Positions 24,050 to 35,630 of a stretch of 64,000 bases of DNA are shown here, piece after piece (position 1 is the first letter of the stretch; each line of letters opens with the position of its first letter). The translations under genes and the position numbers were made by a program. This stretch comes from Malaya genurostris (lineage: Eukaryota; Arthropoda; Insecta; Diptera; Culicidae): NCBI RefSeq assembly GCF_030247185.1, contig NC_080572.1:184354866-184418865 (forward strand), given 5' to 3'. The notes below the pieces were generated by a model. That model was not told the DNA's origin. It saw only the letters and a list, made by a program, of their open reading frames with translations, and ran no database searches.

Positions 24050-24345
24050 TGAAAGGTCCTGTGGTCTCATACGGAATTCTTAAATTTCATTAGAATCCGA
24101 CTTCGGGATCCGAAAATATAGGGTAAAGTGTGTTAAAAGTTTTATATCATCACTGAAAAGGGCGAAAAACCGCAAAAAAAATTTAAATCGACCTTAAATC
24201 TTCTCCAATTGATAGTTTCTATCAGTAGACGGTCAAACAAACCGATTTCGGTTATTCTTTCAAGAATCGAAGAAAATTATTTTGAAGAATACCACAGTAT
24301 TATATATGATAGTATGATTGATGTGAAAAAGGCATCACTACACCA
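24050..24345 (+). repeat. Repeat copy, inverted relative to 28290-28690
   Basis: Starting with the ATAGGGTAAAGTGTGTTA motif near 24119 and running through AGTAGACGGTCAAACAAA, TTTCAAGAATCGAAGAAAAT and ACCACAGTATTATATATGAT, this segment is the reverse complement, with divergence, of 28290-28690. It is non-coding and is followed at 24340 by ACACCACTATGTGGATT, a repeat tail seen also near 36100. Confidence 0.75.
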
Positions 24346-25558
24346 CTATGTGGATTAAAACAGATTTTTTAAATCATATTTGTAAAGTTTGATTGGCTGC
24401 AATTAGTTCAAAAAATTTCAAAATGCATGGGATATATCAAAAGCATCATCATCACGTTATCTCGTAATAAACTTGATGATTGGATTCTTCAATAAAGTCG
24501 ATCCTGTACAAGGTTCACGTGGTTTGTACAAATGGTGCCGAATTGTCGGATGATGACCCGATCAAAGCGCTTCGATCAGATTGATATCATGCTGGTCGGG
24601 TTGATGATCGGACTGATGCAGCTCGTCAAAACTCACTGGGAGCTGATTGTTCGTGCCCATCGGTTTTCAAAATATCCCTTTTTAGGTGAAGGTGAAGGCT
24701 GAAATCCCTGATTTTGAAAGACAAACATAACGAATGGTCCTATCTCTGAAACTGACAGTTTATGTTGTGTTCGATTTTTACGGAATTCTCGGAAATATGA
24801 TACTTTAGCTGTTTGCGTAATACAATAATTAAAATCATCACCTTTCGATCTGGGCTAAAGGAATCACCCTAAAATATAAGAATATGCCGTATAATTCGGA
24901 TAAGAAAGTAAACGAAGAGAAACTGTGATTTATGCATTAGGACATTTCTGTAATGTTTGCCGACACTTGTTCAAAAAGAAAACAGTGTTAGAAATTAGAA
25001 ACGTTGTCCTTTTAATAGGTTAAATAACTTATTTTATTCCAGGTAATAGTTTTGTACATGTCTACTATTTTAATACTTTTTTCATATCTTGTAAAAAGAC
25101 TAACAGAAATAGTTTGCTAATTTTAATAGGTTTATTTTTCAATCCTCAATTTTTTTTTATTCTAACGAACAAAAGTTACAATAATAGAGATTATTTGGTC
25201 GGTATTGCATCGTTGGTGTAGTAGCATTGCTGTTAAACTTATACTAGCATTTTAATTTTTTTCAGTGAATTACAGCGAATGTTAATTCCAAGGATATCGA
25301 ACGTTCGGTACAACGTGGTTCGTAACGTTTTTGTAACATCGTATCTGAACAAGGTAAGTCATCTTAAAGATTATAAACAATGCTTTTAACGTTCATTGAA
25401 TAAATGCCAGTGGTTTTTTTTTATAGCCAAAAATATTTATGCCTCCGAATAACAGTAAAATTGTAAACATACTTGAATCTTTAACAAATTTTGCAACATA
25501 AATATTTCAAAAAATATTGTAAATGCTAACTCTTATCAGATGATACGAGGAAGTCATC
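24346..25558. other. 3' flank of the oxidoreductase gene, no other gene
   Basis: No coding frame is supported. The part near 25559 is the likely 3' UTR of the minus-strand dehydrogenase gene. No clear repeat end was recognised. Confidence 0.5.
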
Positions 25559-27075
25559 TCAAAGAAATGCAATTGGGCTAACTCCAAGTCGTTCCGAAAG
25601 TTGATTGCACGTTTTGATTTGATTTTCATGATAAGCAAGTCCACCTTCTTGATCTACTTTTTTCATGTGATTACGCTCTGGATCACCGGCCACCAGAACC
25701 GGTTTGGATTCGTCAGTCTGTAATAAAAAAAAGCGTTAACTCTTATTTCAAACAAACCATGTTATTTTAACTACCTTTGGCATGTTCCTTAAAATACTGT
25801 TCAGATCGGTCATCCTTGTTTCGAAGCCAGGTGCGAATGCAGCTGGATTTACAGCAACAAAACACTGACCCAGATCGGCTTCCGAATCTGCTCCGGCATG
25901 GGTCCATTTGCGAACTTTAGTAGCGTAATTTGAACCGGCCATGATACCGCAAAAAACTTCCACCATCGCCGAGAGACCGTAACCTTTGTAACCGGAAGTG
26001 AGCTCCGTGCCACCTAACGGCATTAAACAACCCGTGTCAAAGGCTATGTTGGCATCCGTTGTTGGATGGCCACTGGGATCTTGAGCCCAACCGACTGGAA
26101 TTGGTTCACCTTTACGACGTTGCATCTCAATCTGTTCGGTATATCGGGTACAGGGAGAAAACCAAATGTTGTTAAGGATTAAGCATTCAACAGTGGTTCA
26201 ATGTTGTTACCTTCCCAACAGCCACGGCGGTGGTGGCCATGTCCAAAACAAAACCATCCCCATTTTCCGCGGGAGCACCCACTGATAAAGGGTTGGTACC
26301 GAGTGCGGCTTCCTTACTCCGAGTTGGACTAGCCAGTGGTGAGGTATTGGTCATGGATATTCCAATGCAACCTTCCTTCATTGCGCGTATGGTGTACCAA
26401 CCGGCGATGCCGTAGTGATTGGATCCTGCGTGTCAGATTTAGTACATGTTAAGTCGCAATTTACAATGGTTACATTATTTCAATGGTTATATTATGTCTC
26501 CTGAATGAGAGTTATAATCTTTTCGCAATCAAAGTAATTTGACATATTTGACTGTTTTTTTTAGACTGTTTCATTCAATAATGGATTCACCTAATTTTTG
26601 TCATGATTCATCAATATCATAAGATCCAAACTATAACTCATAAAAAAAATCACTGTGCTAATGTTGACACTACAAATTTCGATATAATGTTGCTTAAAAT
26701 CAAACACAAATACTCACTTTTCGCACAAACCCAGCCAACTCCGACTGCCTTTGCCTTTTTTATGGCCAGATCCATGCAAAAGTTACCAACTACGGCACCG
26801 AACCCGTTGTTTCCATCAACCCAGGCTGCTGCAGGCAACTCGTTTAGTATCGTTGGAACGGCCGCTCCGTTGCAGGCATTTTTGTGCAAATCGTTGATGT
26901 ACATTTCCAATCGATTCATACCGTGACTGAAGTGTCCCCGATAGTCTGCCTCCACCAGCAGATCGGCCATCTGTTTGGCATGCGACGGGGGTGTGTTTGA
27001 TTTGACGAAACAGTCCACCATGAAACGGCGGGCTTCCTCTAGGGCTATTAAACGGGGTTGCGGAGCGGTAGCCAT
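25559..27075 (-). CDS. Malate/L-lactate dehydrogenase-family oxidoreductase (YjmC/Ldh2-like)
   Basis: Four exons on the minus strand: 27075-26718, 26425-26211, 26131-25775 and 25717-25559, all with GT..AG introns and matching phases, giving 362 residues, the usual size for this family. Conserved features are GHFSHGMNRLEMYI (residues 47-60), SNHYGIAGWY (121-130) right after the first splice, GTNPLSVGAP, and GGTELTSGYKGYGL in exon 3. Members of this NAD(P)-dependent family (Ldh2/malate/ureidoglycolate dehydrogenase) oxidise 2-hydroxyacids; the exact substrate cannot be read from sequence. The start MATAPQP was chosen because alignment-like content begins there; the frame extends upstream to an ATG at 27180, adding a hydrophobic leader that may be 5' UTR or a spliced junction. 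Introns contain no intact elements. Confidence 0.9.
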
Positions 27076-27240
27076 GGTTCGCGTCTGTCGGCCGATGTCT
27101 GCTACTACTGACACTGTAGATCTGCAAAGTAATACTGATACGGCAATTAGGTCCAAGCCCGTTGAGAAGCTGATAAGCACATGCCGGTGATAACATATCT
27201 AATGCCGGAATGTGCCTATCAGAGGTTATGTTTGTATGAC
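27076..27240 (-). promoter_or_regulatory. 5' region of the dehydrogenase gene with GATA motifs
   Basis: Upstream of the MATAP start are TGATAAGC (about 27170-27177) and TGATAACA (about 27188-27195) on the plus strand, and a CCTATCAG (27216-27223). GATA factors drive many gut and fat-body genes in insects, so these could be real sites, but short motifs also occur by chance. Possible splice acceptors TTTGCAG (ending 27122) and GTAGCAG (ending 27099) would fit a non-first coding exon. Confidence 0.3.
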
Positions 27241-28289
27241 GAAATATTTTTGCACGAACTCTCAAAGTCTTATCGAGTGTCAATAAGCCATTTTTGCACA
27301 CTTGTAACATATGCCACGTAGCTTGTTATCTAGCATAGATTACCAAAATTTGATAATGCTTCATTATAGGTTGACGGTATCAGTATACATCTTAGATCCT
27401 TCATTCATTTCTTCGACTAAAAGAAAGGGGGGAAATTAGATCCGTTTCGCGTAGTATGGAAGAGTTCCTTGAGGGCTGAGGCCAGTAGGTCGCGTAAAAC
27501 CACGTGGCTCGTTGTGCGTATTAAATTTCTCTCCATGCTCTCTTGCAAATGTGCAAAATGACTCTCGATGTGGCCGGGTGGCCAAGAAAGTTTTGATTTT
27601 TTCGGTTACAAGTTTGACTACATCACTTAAAATCCAAGAAAGCTGCCGCTTGTTTGGCAGCCTTTTTGAGCCGATTTAATTTCTCTCTCATGTTTCGTTA
27701 CGTTACCAGGGAACTAAAATGGCGCCGACATAGAAATCGACTTACCTCCACAAAAATAACTTACACTTCATTTTCATCGCGACAACATATCTGTTTTTAT
27801 GCACTAATCGCATCTAAATTAAATCATCTAGACATTGTCAGGATAGATTTTTGGTCCATGCTTTTGAAGGCGAATGAACAAGTCGAAAGTTGCCTTTTTC
27901 AGCTATGCAATTCTTTCTTCAGAAAAAAGACTTTCCCGACCGCTAAAGTCAAACAATCATTCTGTAATTTTCACAGAATAATCTAAACTAATTTTTTAAT
28001 AGAAGGTCAGTTGGGTTTTTTTTTATATTCGTCACCGTTTCTGAGAAAATAAGATTTGAAGCGTGAAAATAGCCCTTTAAAACGCCCTAAAACACACTGA
28101 CCTCAACCTTTAAGAACTCTTCTAGTCCAGCTTGCGAATTAATTCATTTCTAAAAGTTTGTCTAAAGAAACTAGAAATAATTAATCAATGATATCGTCTG
28201 TCATCTGCAAATTTAATAATCATGTAAGACGTGCAAGACAGTATAGAGATTACACTTAGATGCAAACAAATGGTTTTCAAAGACCATTT
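27241..28289. other. Intergenic DNA, no gene seen
   Basis: No frame shows motifs or codon structure of a gene. The 110-codon open frame at 27654-27986 (+) is AT-rich, has no recognised domain and is not supported by neighbouring splice sites. Confidence 0.5.
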
Positions 28290-28690
28290 ACTTTACATCG
28301 GCTTGGTGTTTAATGTTGATCCGCGAGGTAGCATTAACAGTTCAACGTAAACTGCTAATGTACCGATGAGTCGAAGACTCTGCACGCCGAAACTGCGTAT
28401 CGCATCTTCGAATGCTCTATTAAATTCACACAGGATTCTATTATATATAATACTGTGGTATTCTTCACAATAATTTTCTTCGATTCTTGAAAGAATGACC
28501 GGAATCGCTTTGTTTGGCCGTCTACTGATAATGACTACCGATAGGGGCAGTTTTGATATTGATTTAGATTTTTTAAACTGTTTTGTTTCGCCACTTGAAG
28601 TGATGGTATAAAATTTGTAACACACTTTACCCTATAATTCCGAAACCGGAAGTTAGAACCAGATGAAATTCATAAGTTTTGTATAGAATC
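28290..28690 (-). repeat. Repeat copy, inverted relative to 24050-24345
   Basis: This segment read on the minus strand matches 24050-24345 in order, including TTTCAAGAATCGAAGAAAAT and ACCACAGTATTATATAT. Its outer part continues into the CCGGAAGT-type monomers. The two copies bracket the dehydrogenase gene. Confidence 0.75.
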
Positions 28691-29090
28691 ATAAGACCAT
28701 TCATTTAAATTTTAGTTCGTAAAAATTGGTCACACTATTTTTGAGAAAAATTAGCACGCTTATTTCCATTTATGCACATTTTACACCATAACTCCGGAAC
28801 CGAAAGTCCTATTCAAACAAAATTCAGGAATTTTGTATGGGTTCACAAGACCTTAGATTTGAGTGTGTGCTTCTGAAAATCGGTTCAGCCGTCTCTGAGA
28901 AAAGTTGGTGCACTTATTTCTACAATTTTCTGCACATTTTACCGCATATTTCCGGAACCGGATGTAGGACCAAATAATATTCAGGAATTTGGTATGGGAC
29001 TACAAGACCTTTCATTTGAATCTGAGTTTGTGAAAATCAGTTCATCCGCTTTTAAGAAATTGGAGTGATTTCCGGAATCTGAAACGAAGA
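28610..29090 (+). repeat. Tandem of about 160-bp CCGGAACCGGA-type monomers
   Basis: Three diverged monomers each contain a CACATTTTAC block, a CCGGAACCGGA-like block, a TATGGG(A/T)..AAGACC block and GTGAAAATCGGTTCA-like sequence. The same monomers recur at 31040-31500. They are non-coding. Confidence 0.75.
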
Positions 29091-29101
29091 CCCGGTATAC
29101 C

Positions 29102-29142
29102 CAAAATTTATTTATTTATTTATTTATTTTTATTTATTTATT
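29102..29142. repeat. (TTTA)n microsatellite, tail of the LINE
   Basis: A run of TTTA units, with one extra T-rich unit, marks the 3' end of the minus-strand LINE. Jockey-like elements here end in AAATA-type simple tails; compare 39480-39513. Confidence 0.8.
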
Positions 29143-30960
29143 TCGTCAAGCAAATGTAGACTACATATGAATGGTTTACAATGTTTACTTAGATACTACG
29201 CATTATTTCTTCGACTAAGCTAGAATTTCATTTCATTTTTGGACATACCAAGGTCAAGATGTTCGCAATATTGATTGTAGTGGCGCATTATTCGATTGAT
29301 TGGGCTATATTTTGCATAATTTGTTCTAGTGTTTCTTTCTAAAAATAATTTCCTGGTTCGTAATTGACGGCTAGGTGTATAAAAATTCAATTGCGATAAT
29401 AAAGAAGGTGATTGAATGCGTTGAGAAATAAATAAAATAAAATAAAGCCTTTCAAGGTCGCAGCGTTCTTTAAGTGTTTGAATATTGATGAGCATGCAGC
29501 GTGCTTCATATGGTGGTAAAGGAAATCCTGTCCAGTTTAATTTACGAAGTGCATATAAAAGAAATTGTTTTTGAATAGATTCGATGCGTTCTTCGTGAAT
29601 AATATTGTATGGATTCCATACTAGGCTGCAATATTCCAAAACAGGTCTGACTTACCTATGTACTGTATAATAATTTAATTGTGTATGGGTCCTGAAAGTT
29701 ATGACTAAAGCGTTTAATAAAACCCAGCATGCTTTTGCTTTATTGATTATGGTATTGTAGTGTTCCACAAAAGTGAGCTTGGAGTCTAAGATTACGCCTA
29801 AATCTCTTACAATTTTACATTTTTCTACAAGTTGATTTCCTAGATGTATGTTTGTGGATATAGTTTCATTTTTCCTACTGAAAGTTATTGAGTTACATTT
29901 TTTTTACATTGAGTTGGAGTAGACTTTTGCAGTACCAAATGTGGAATAGATTGATTTCGTTCTGGAATATTACAGCGTCGCTGATATTTTTAATTTCCAT
30001 GAAGAGTTTCATGTCGTCTGCATATATAAGCACTTTCAGATTGTTGAGTATGAAGGAAATGTCGTTTATATGTAAAATGAAAAGGAGAGGCCCTAAGTGA
30101 GAACCCAATGTCAATCAGCGCGGTAAAATTTCATTTTCAATCGAATAATATAAGATGAAAATGAAATTTATGGCCGCTGACCGTCAGCATATCCCTACTA
30201 ATTCATTTGACTTTCGCTGCCATTTTCAAGTGAAGCTCCCGGGATTCATCGTCAGTTGAATAATCGTACCTAGTCATTTGAAGTTTTGCTTGCTCAGTTT
30301 CGAGTGCCAAGTAGTGTAGCTCCTTCATTGCCTTCGCTCTTGGTAGTAAGCAAGTTCGAACGAATAGAATTATAAATGGAGTAAAGTATTAAAAATGAAA
30401 ACTGAAGAAGTAAACAATTAATTTATGTGTATTCTGTAATTGATATTTCAGCTATCTGGTTTGTCTTTCATCTATTATCTTGAACCAATTTGAATGTTTA
30501 CATGAACCTCATTTGAAGACCGCTCTCACACTATTGAAATAGATATTTTGGTACTTCAAGAGATCAACTGACTGTGGTTAAACTGAGCCTCGATTGAAGA
30601 GAAACGAGTGATGAACTGAATGCTGCCCGTTCGGGCCGTCAGCAAACATTGTGTGTGTCAGAGAGTGAAGTTTACTGCATTAGAGAGATCGTCAATGTGT
30701 TCCACATTCAGTTTCAATTGAATTGAATGAAGTTTTACTGCACTGATGTCAATACGAGTTTCTACGTAGTTGCCGGCGTCCATTGCATTCAGAGTTAATG
30801 TCATAAATTCTAAGCGATTTGTTGTAGTTCAGCGGCCTTTAAAAAAGCCTTATTGTTTGTTTGTTATTACATTTTTAAGTTGATGAAAAAGTTTTTCGTT
30901 TACAATTTTTTCAAATAATTTTGGAATGCATGAGATCAATGTATTTGGTTATCAACTAAC
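29105..30960 (-). pseudogene. 5'-truncated Jockey-like non-LTR reverse transcriptase
   Basis: Reading minus, RT upstream motifs (IPKLFEKIVNEKLFHQLKN, then a GFFKGR and TTNLLEF-like block) appear at about 30960-30760. A 630-bp MITE follows, then GSHLGPLLFILHINDISF and YADDMKLF with the catalytic YADD (30114-29893). A shifted segment leads to MEYCSLVWNPYN through NRIMRHYNQYCEHLDL (29639-29220), then the 3' UTR and tail. About 50 residues of the RT palm before the SHLGPL block are gone, in addition to the MITE. Stops and frameshifts make it inactive. Confidence 0.8.
30116..30745. mobile_element. hAT-like MITE, 630 bp, inside the LINE
   Basis: The ends are CAGCGCGGTAAAATTTCATT (30116-30135) and, inverted, CAGTGCAGTAAAACTTCATT (complement of 30726-30745), 16 of 20 identical or related by transitions. 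The 8 bp ATGTCAAT is exactly duplicated at 30108-30115 and 30746-30753. CAG-starting TIRs with 8-bp duplications are the hAT signature. A further internal palindrome occupies about 30116-30185. There is no coding capacity. Confidence 0.85.
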
Positions 30961-31029
30961 CAAATCTATCCAATTCAAAACTTTTACGGCTGTTTTAATG
31001 TATTTGATTAAACTTTTCTGTGTCATGTA

Positions 31030-31620
31030 TTAGTTTATTTTGCCCATTTTACCCCGCAACTCCCGAACCGGAACTCGGATCCAGATAATTCAATACCAAT
31101 CTATGGGACCATTAGACCTCTAATTCTTAGTTGAATCTTAGTTGAAGAGAATCGGTTGAGCGGTCTCTGAGAAAATCGAGTGCACGTTCTATTCATTTTA
31201 TTGCACATTTTACCCCGTTACTCCCGAACCGGAAGTCCGATCCGGGTAAAATTTAATAGCAACCTATGGGACCATGACCATAAGACCATTCATTTAAATT
31301 TTAGTTTGTTAAAATCGGTCACGCCATCTTTGAGAAATATTAGTACGCTTATTTTCATTGTTTGCTCATTTTACCCCATATTTCCGGAACCGGATGTAGG
31401 ATTCGAATAATATTCAGGAATTTGGTATGGGACTACAAGACCTTTCATTTGAATCTAAGTTTGTTAAAATCGGTTCAGCCATCTTCGAGAAAATCACATA
31501 CACATACAAATACACACACAGACATTTGCTCAGTTCGGCGAGCTGAGTCGAATGGTATATGACATTCGGCTCTCCGAGTTTCGGTTAAAAAGTCGGTTTT
31601 CACAGTGATTGCATAGCTTT
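31030..31620 (+). repeat. Tandem CCGGAAGT-type monomers and CA-rich tail
   Basis: Three monomers (about 31040-31195, 31196-31370 and 31371-31490) share the blocks ACCGGAAGTCCGATCC-like, CATTCATTTAAATTTTAG-like and AAAATCGGTCACGCCATC-like. They end in a CACATACACATACA-type simple repeat, then GAGCTGAGTCGAATGGTATA, a border motif that recurs in inverted form near 43630 and in diverged form near 63930. No gene. Confidence 0.75.
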
Positions 31621-32264
31621 TCTATATAAGAAAAGTAAAAAGTTCAAGACGCCGAATTGCAAGCAATGTTGTATGACGTCGAAAACAAATGGCAGCAATG
31701 ATAAATGTTACAAAAGAAACAATTTTTTAACCGTTTTAAAGTTTTATCACATGAATTGAAAAACATGAAAAAAACACTTACTCCAATGACACGAAAGAAA
31801 CTCAGTTTTGCCTCAAATTTTTACTGGCGATGAAAAATTGATTTATTTTAAGAATATGAGTTAATCCGGCACAACCTGGACAACATTAACTGCAAAAACA
31901 GATCGATTTGGCAGGAAGACAATGCAGTCATGTTTATCATGTTATTTGAAACCTAACATCTAATTGATGACATTTCAATATGAAAATGTACTCTACATGA
32001 TAATTATGTCTAAAACCTGTTGAAATCTAAGCATTGTCATCAGTTTAAATGTGTTTTTCTGAAAACCAATATGAGAAATATTAAGTGTAATACATTTTGT
32101 ATGTATCTGACTGATGAAATGTAAATGTTATATCGATAGGCTTTAATATGATTTCATTTGAATAAGATTTGAAGTGATATGTAACATATTTACAATTTAA
32201 GTGTGCAATTAAGTGTAGAAAACATTTGTCCAACGGGACGATTTCTATCAGTGCACTTTAACTT
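31621..32264. other. Intergenic DNA, no gene seen
   Basis: AT-rich sequence with no coding frame or recognised repeat end. Confidence 0.5.
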
Positions 32265-32956
32265 CAGAGATGCCAGATATTTTCAGAGAAAATCTGTATT
32301 ACCCTGTATAAATTTATCTTTATTCACTAATAAAATGAAATTTCTACAATGAAATGACGTTGAATGCTATTTCAACAGATTATGGTTATAGAATGAGAGT
32401 TTCAATGAGCATTTATTTTTCGTAGTTCACAAAAATATGCAAAGACGAAATTTAATATGAACGTTTTTTCAACCACAATTAAACTTCAATTCCATATACT
32501 TTTTTAGATTTAAAAGTTGACCTAATATGACAGTCAGGTCATACAGCTCTCAGACAGAACAGACAGAATAAACACGAGGAGCTGCACCGAGCTGGTGGAT
32601 GACATTAGCAGTCCAAAAGAGGGAGGCATACTTTCAGCAAGCCAAAGGGGCCCTGTTAGAATGCAAGCGATAAATTTGCTCAGCTTTCCCTCTGACAACG
32701 TCCTTTTAATTTACTGTAAGTGCATTACTCGCTTTGGTCAGTACCAAGTTTGGCTCCGCTTTCTCGTGCTCACTCTGTCTACGGCCTTAGCCTATCAATA
32801 AAGCTTCAAATTTTTTTCTTCATTAGTTCTTGTGAAATCTGTATAAATCTGTATTAAATTTAGGGAATCTGAATAAAATCTGTATTCTGTATTAGATCTG
32901 TATGAGGATGTAAAAATCTGTATAATACAGATAAATCTGTATAAATGGCATCTCTG
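32265..32956. mobile_element. TIR element of 692 bp with CAGAGATGCC ends
   Basis: CAGAGATGCC at 32265-32274 is repeated inverted at 32947-32956, and inward of both ends there are ATCTGTAT(A/T)-type stretches. Ends beginning CAG suggest a hAT-type MITE, but no 8-bp duplication is seen, so it may be old. It has the same terminal theme as 33382-33644. Confidence 0.6.
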
Positions 32957-33027
32957 TGTGCAAACCGTGCAAGCAGAGTAATCGAGCTTTTAGTCAACTA
33001 TTTTTTTTTTGAAAATACATTGTCAAT

Positions 33028-33357
33028 AGCGGCCCTTACACGAGACAATATTATTGTCAATACAAGGAGTATTGACAATACTTTTGATCGTGTAATGGAA
33101 ACTTTATTGGATTGACGAAAATATTGTCAAAACATCAAACCTGCTCATCAATCCGACAATACTTTCTCTCCAGAGAGAAACTGTTGAATATGTGCAATGA
33201 CCTCTTCTCTCAATATTTCAATATTCATTTGCAATATTTAAAGCGCCAAACGCTTCAATTTTTCGAAAAACTCGGACTCAAGTTATCAAGCCAATTGGAT
33301 TGATGGTATTGACAATACTTTGGATTGACAATAATATTGTCACGTGTAAGGGCCGCT
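33028..33357. mobile_element. MITE of 330 bp with AGCGGCCCTTACACG ends
   Basis: AGCGGCCCTTACACG at 33028-33042 and its complement at 33343-33357 are followed inward by ACAATATTATTGTCAAT-like sequence, which is itself nearly palindromic. The flanks allow a 3-bp AAT duplication or, if the outer base is counted as target, TA. The 63-codon open frame inside is a by-product. Confidence 0.8.
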
Positions 33358-33381
33358 AATCGGAATGAGCCTTTCTTTTAG

Positions 33382-33644
33382 CAGGGATGCCAGGTTATTT
33401 TAAACCTGTCTGTGATAATCTGTGACCATTTTCCGTACCCCAATAGCAGTACAAAATCAATTTTGGTGAGCAAAAAAAAAATCTCACTACCAACACGCTC
33501 TGTACCTTTTTCCTCAACCGCTCTGTACTTTTTGGTGCTAAACTGTAGTTGATTTCCAAAATCTGTGAAAATCTGTGATCATTTTCAATTCAATCAATTC
33601 AAAATCTGTGAAACACAGATTAATCTGTGAACCTCACATCCCTG
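33382..33644. mobile_element. Short hAT-like MITE, 263 bp
   Basis: The ends are CAGGGATGCC and, inverted, CAGGGATGT, followed inward by runs of AATCTGTGA-type sequence. The flanking octamers TCTTTTAG and TCTCTCGG agree at 5 of 8 positions with only transitions between them, consistent with a decayed 8-bp duplication. Confidence 0.6.
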
Positions 33645-35102
33645 TCTCTCGGTTTTGCTAATGCCCTAGCCCTGTTGCCATCCAAATTTGCTGTCAAACC
33701 GTTTGTTTGAAGCTAGTGCCGAACCTACACAGCAAAAAATATGAAATATACAGGTGCCGTGCATCCAAATATGACACAATTCAAAAGAACGTAATTCGAA
33801 AAATGGCGGAATTTCACAAGAATGGTTTAAATGTACGTCAAATACACCCCAGTTTTCAAGCAGACGTGTAAACATTCATGTTTCAACAATTCAAAATATA
33901 TCGAAATGCGTTTAACTTGTGTTCGATTAACCTTAAAAACTGTGTAGTTCCAACGTCATTGAACTGAAATTCGAGTCCGTTTCTAATCTGACCCTTATAT
34001 CGGGTTCGCTCACACCCCCGGTTGCGAAGTGCGAACAATGAAAAAAAAAACACATTTCTCTACTGAATTCACGTGACATAAAAAATCGCAAACGATGGCG
34101 CTTCTCCTCCATTGAAAAACGAAATAAAATGGATTTTTTTTCTATAGCTAGCCCGGTGATAATATAACAGTTTTTATTAAAACAACACAGAACTGACGTG
34201 TTTGTGTGCTGAAAAATTGACGCAGGTTCCTGATTATTTTTATATTTTTGTCTACGGGTCGTTGATTTCCGTACAATCAGGCCTGCTTTGAGCTGCTAAT
34301 ACATTCGAAACAAGTGTCACCTTCAGGATTGTTAAGTGACGATAATGTAATTATTTGCAAGAGCTTCAGCTAGAGAAATAATGGACCATCAAGTTATAGT
34401 ATTTTAAATATAACTTATGTTTTGAAAATTGCGCAATGTTTCCAGACCCGATTTTCGTGAAAGAACATAGCATTTTCAACTGAAAAGGTATTCCAGAAAA
34501 TTTTGCTTTATGCTACCATCCTTAAGATACAGCGAATTTGAAATAATGCTTACTGATAATCTATAATTTGCGGTCTGTTTCGTATGTTTCTCGAGTCTTG
34601 TTAACATGCAAGCCACAAAGTTGATAATTTTTCTCTTTTATGCTTGTAGTAATTTTGTAATATAGCCATTTTATGTGGTTTTGTAAAATAATATACATTG
34701 CAAGTAATTCCATTTTTTGTTTTGTTTTTTGAAAAGAGTCTGATTCATATGGTTAAGCGCATAACTAGTATTCTTCCATGAAAATTGATTCAAAACAAAT
34801 ACTCCAATCCAGCTAGAAATTCGTTACATTTAGTACAATCGTTCTCCATCGAAAAACATTTACCATTTACGTATTTACCATTAGGATAACCAATTCCATA
34901 TTGGGGTGGATCAAAAATCGATTTTTTCGATTTTATTCAAAACCTTTTCAAAAACTTACAAAACCTCAACCGTTGAAATTTTTCGGTTTTGTGTTATGTT
35001 TTGAAAATTTTATGTCTTACATTTTTTGACCAAGTTTTGACTAGAAATTCTCCAAAGATTTATAACTTAAAAACGGAAATTTCTTTTAAACCTTATTATC
35101 AA
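33645..35102. other. Intergenic DNA, no gene seen
   Basis: No coding frame is supported. A GGGGTGGATC..AAAATCGATTTTTTCG repeat end appears near 34912-34940. Confidence 0.5.
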
Positions 35103-35464
35103 AAAAGAACCGGAATTTTCATTTTAAAATTCCCGCGCTTGTCCAATCGATAAACTTTTATTCTCTCAACGTTGGTAACACTTTTATACACATTCTGTCA
35201 AATTTTGACGCATATCGTACGATTAGTTTTTGTTTGGCGTCAACGCTTCGAAGGCGAGCCGTTGTTCTAAACTTTCATCCAGTATAAAAATCGCCACACG
35301 AAAATTTTTCAACTTCTTTGTATAGACGCCAAACAAAAACTAATCGTACGATATGCGTCAAAATTTGACAGAATGTGTATAAAAGTGTTACCAACGTTGA
35401 GAGAATAAAAGTTTACCGATTGGACAAGCGCGGGAATTTTAAAATGAAATTTCCGGTTCTTTTC
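35103..35464. mobile_element. Foldback MITE, 140-bp arms
   Basis: The left arm 35103-35241 is repeated inverted, almost identically, at 35325-35464, with an 83-bp spacer. The arms contain CCGCGCTTGTCCAATCG and CGTACGATTAGTTTTTG. Such a sequence would fold into a long hairpin. It is non-coding. Confidence 0.85.
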
Positions 35465-35630
35465 TGATCATAAGGTATACAAGGGTGCCAATATTTTGGG
35501 ATCATCTCTGTTTTCGTAAATCTCTAGTGCTCAAAAGTTTAAGCACCTCGAAAAAAGTCCTCATGAAAAGTTTGAGCCTAAATGGGTAAGGAGTGCTGCC
35601 CAGCGGTTAAAGTTTGAAAATTTTCGATCT

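Noticed and set aside
32265..33644. Treating the two GATGCC-ended elements and the MITE between them as one large transposon
   Set aside because: Each has its own inverted ends, and the middle MITE has different termini, so three separate elements fit better.
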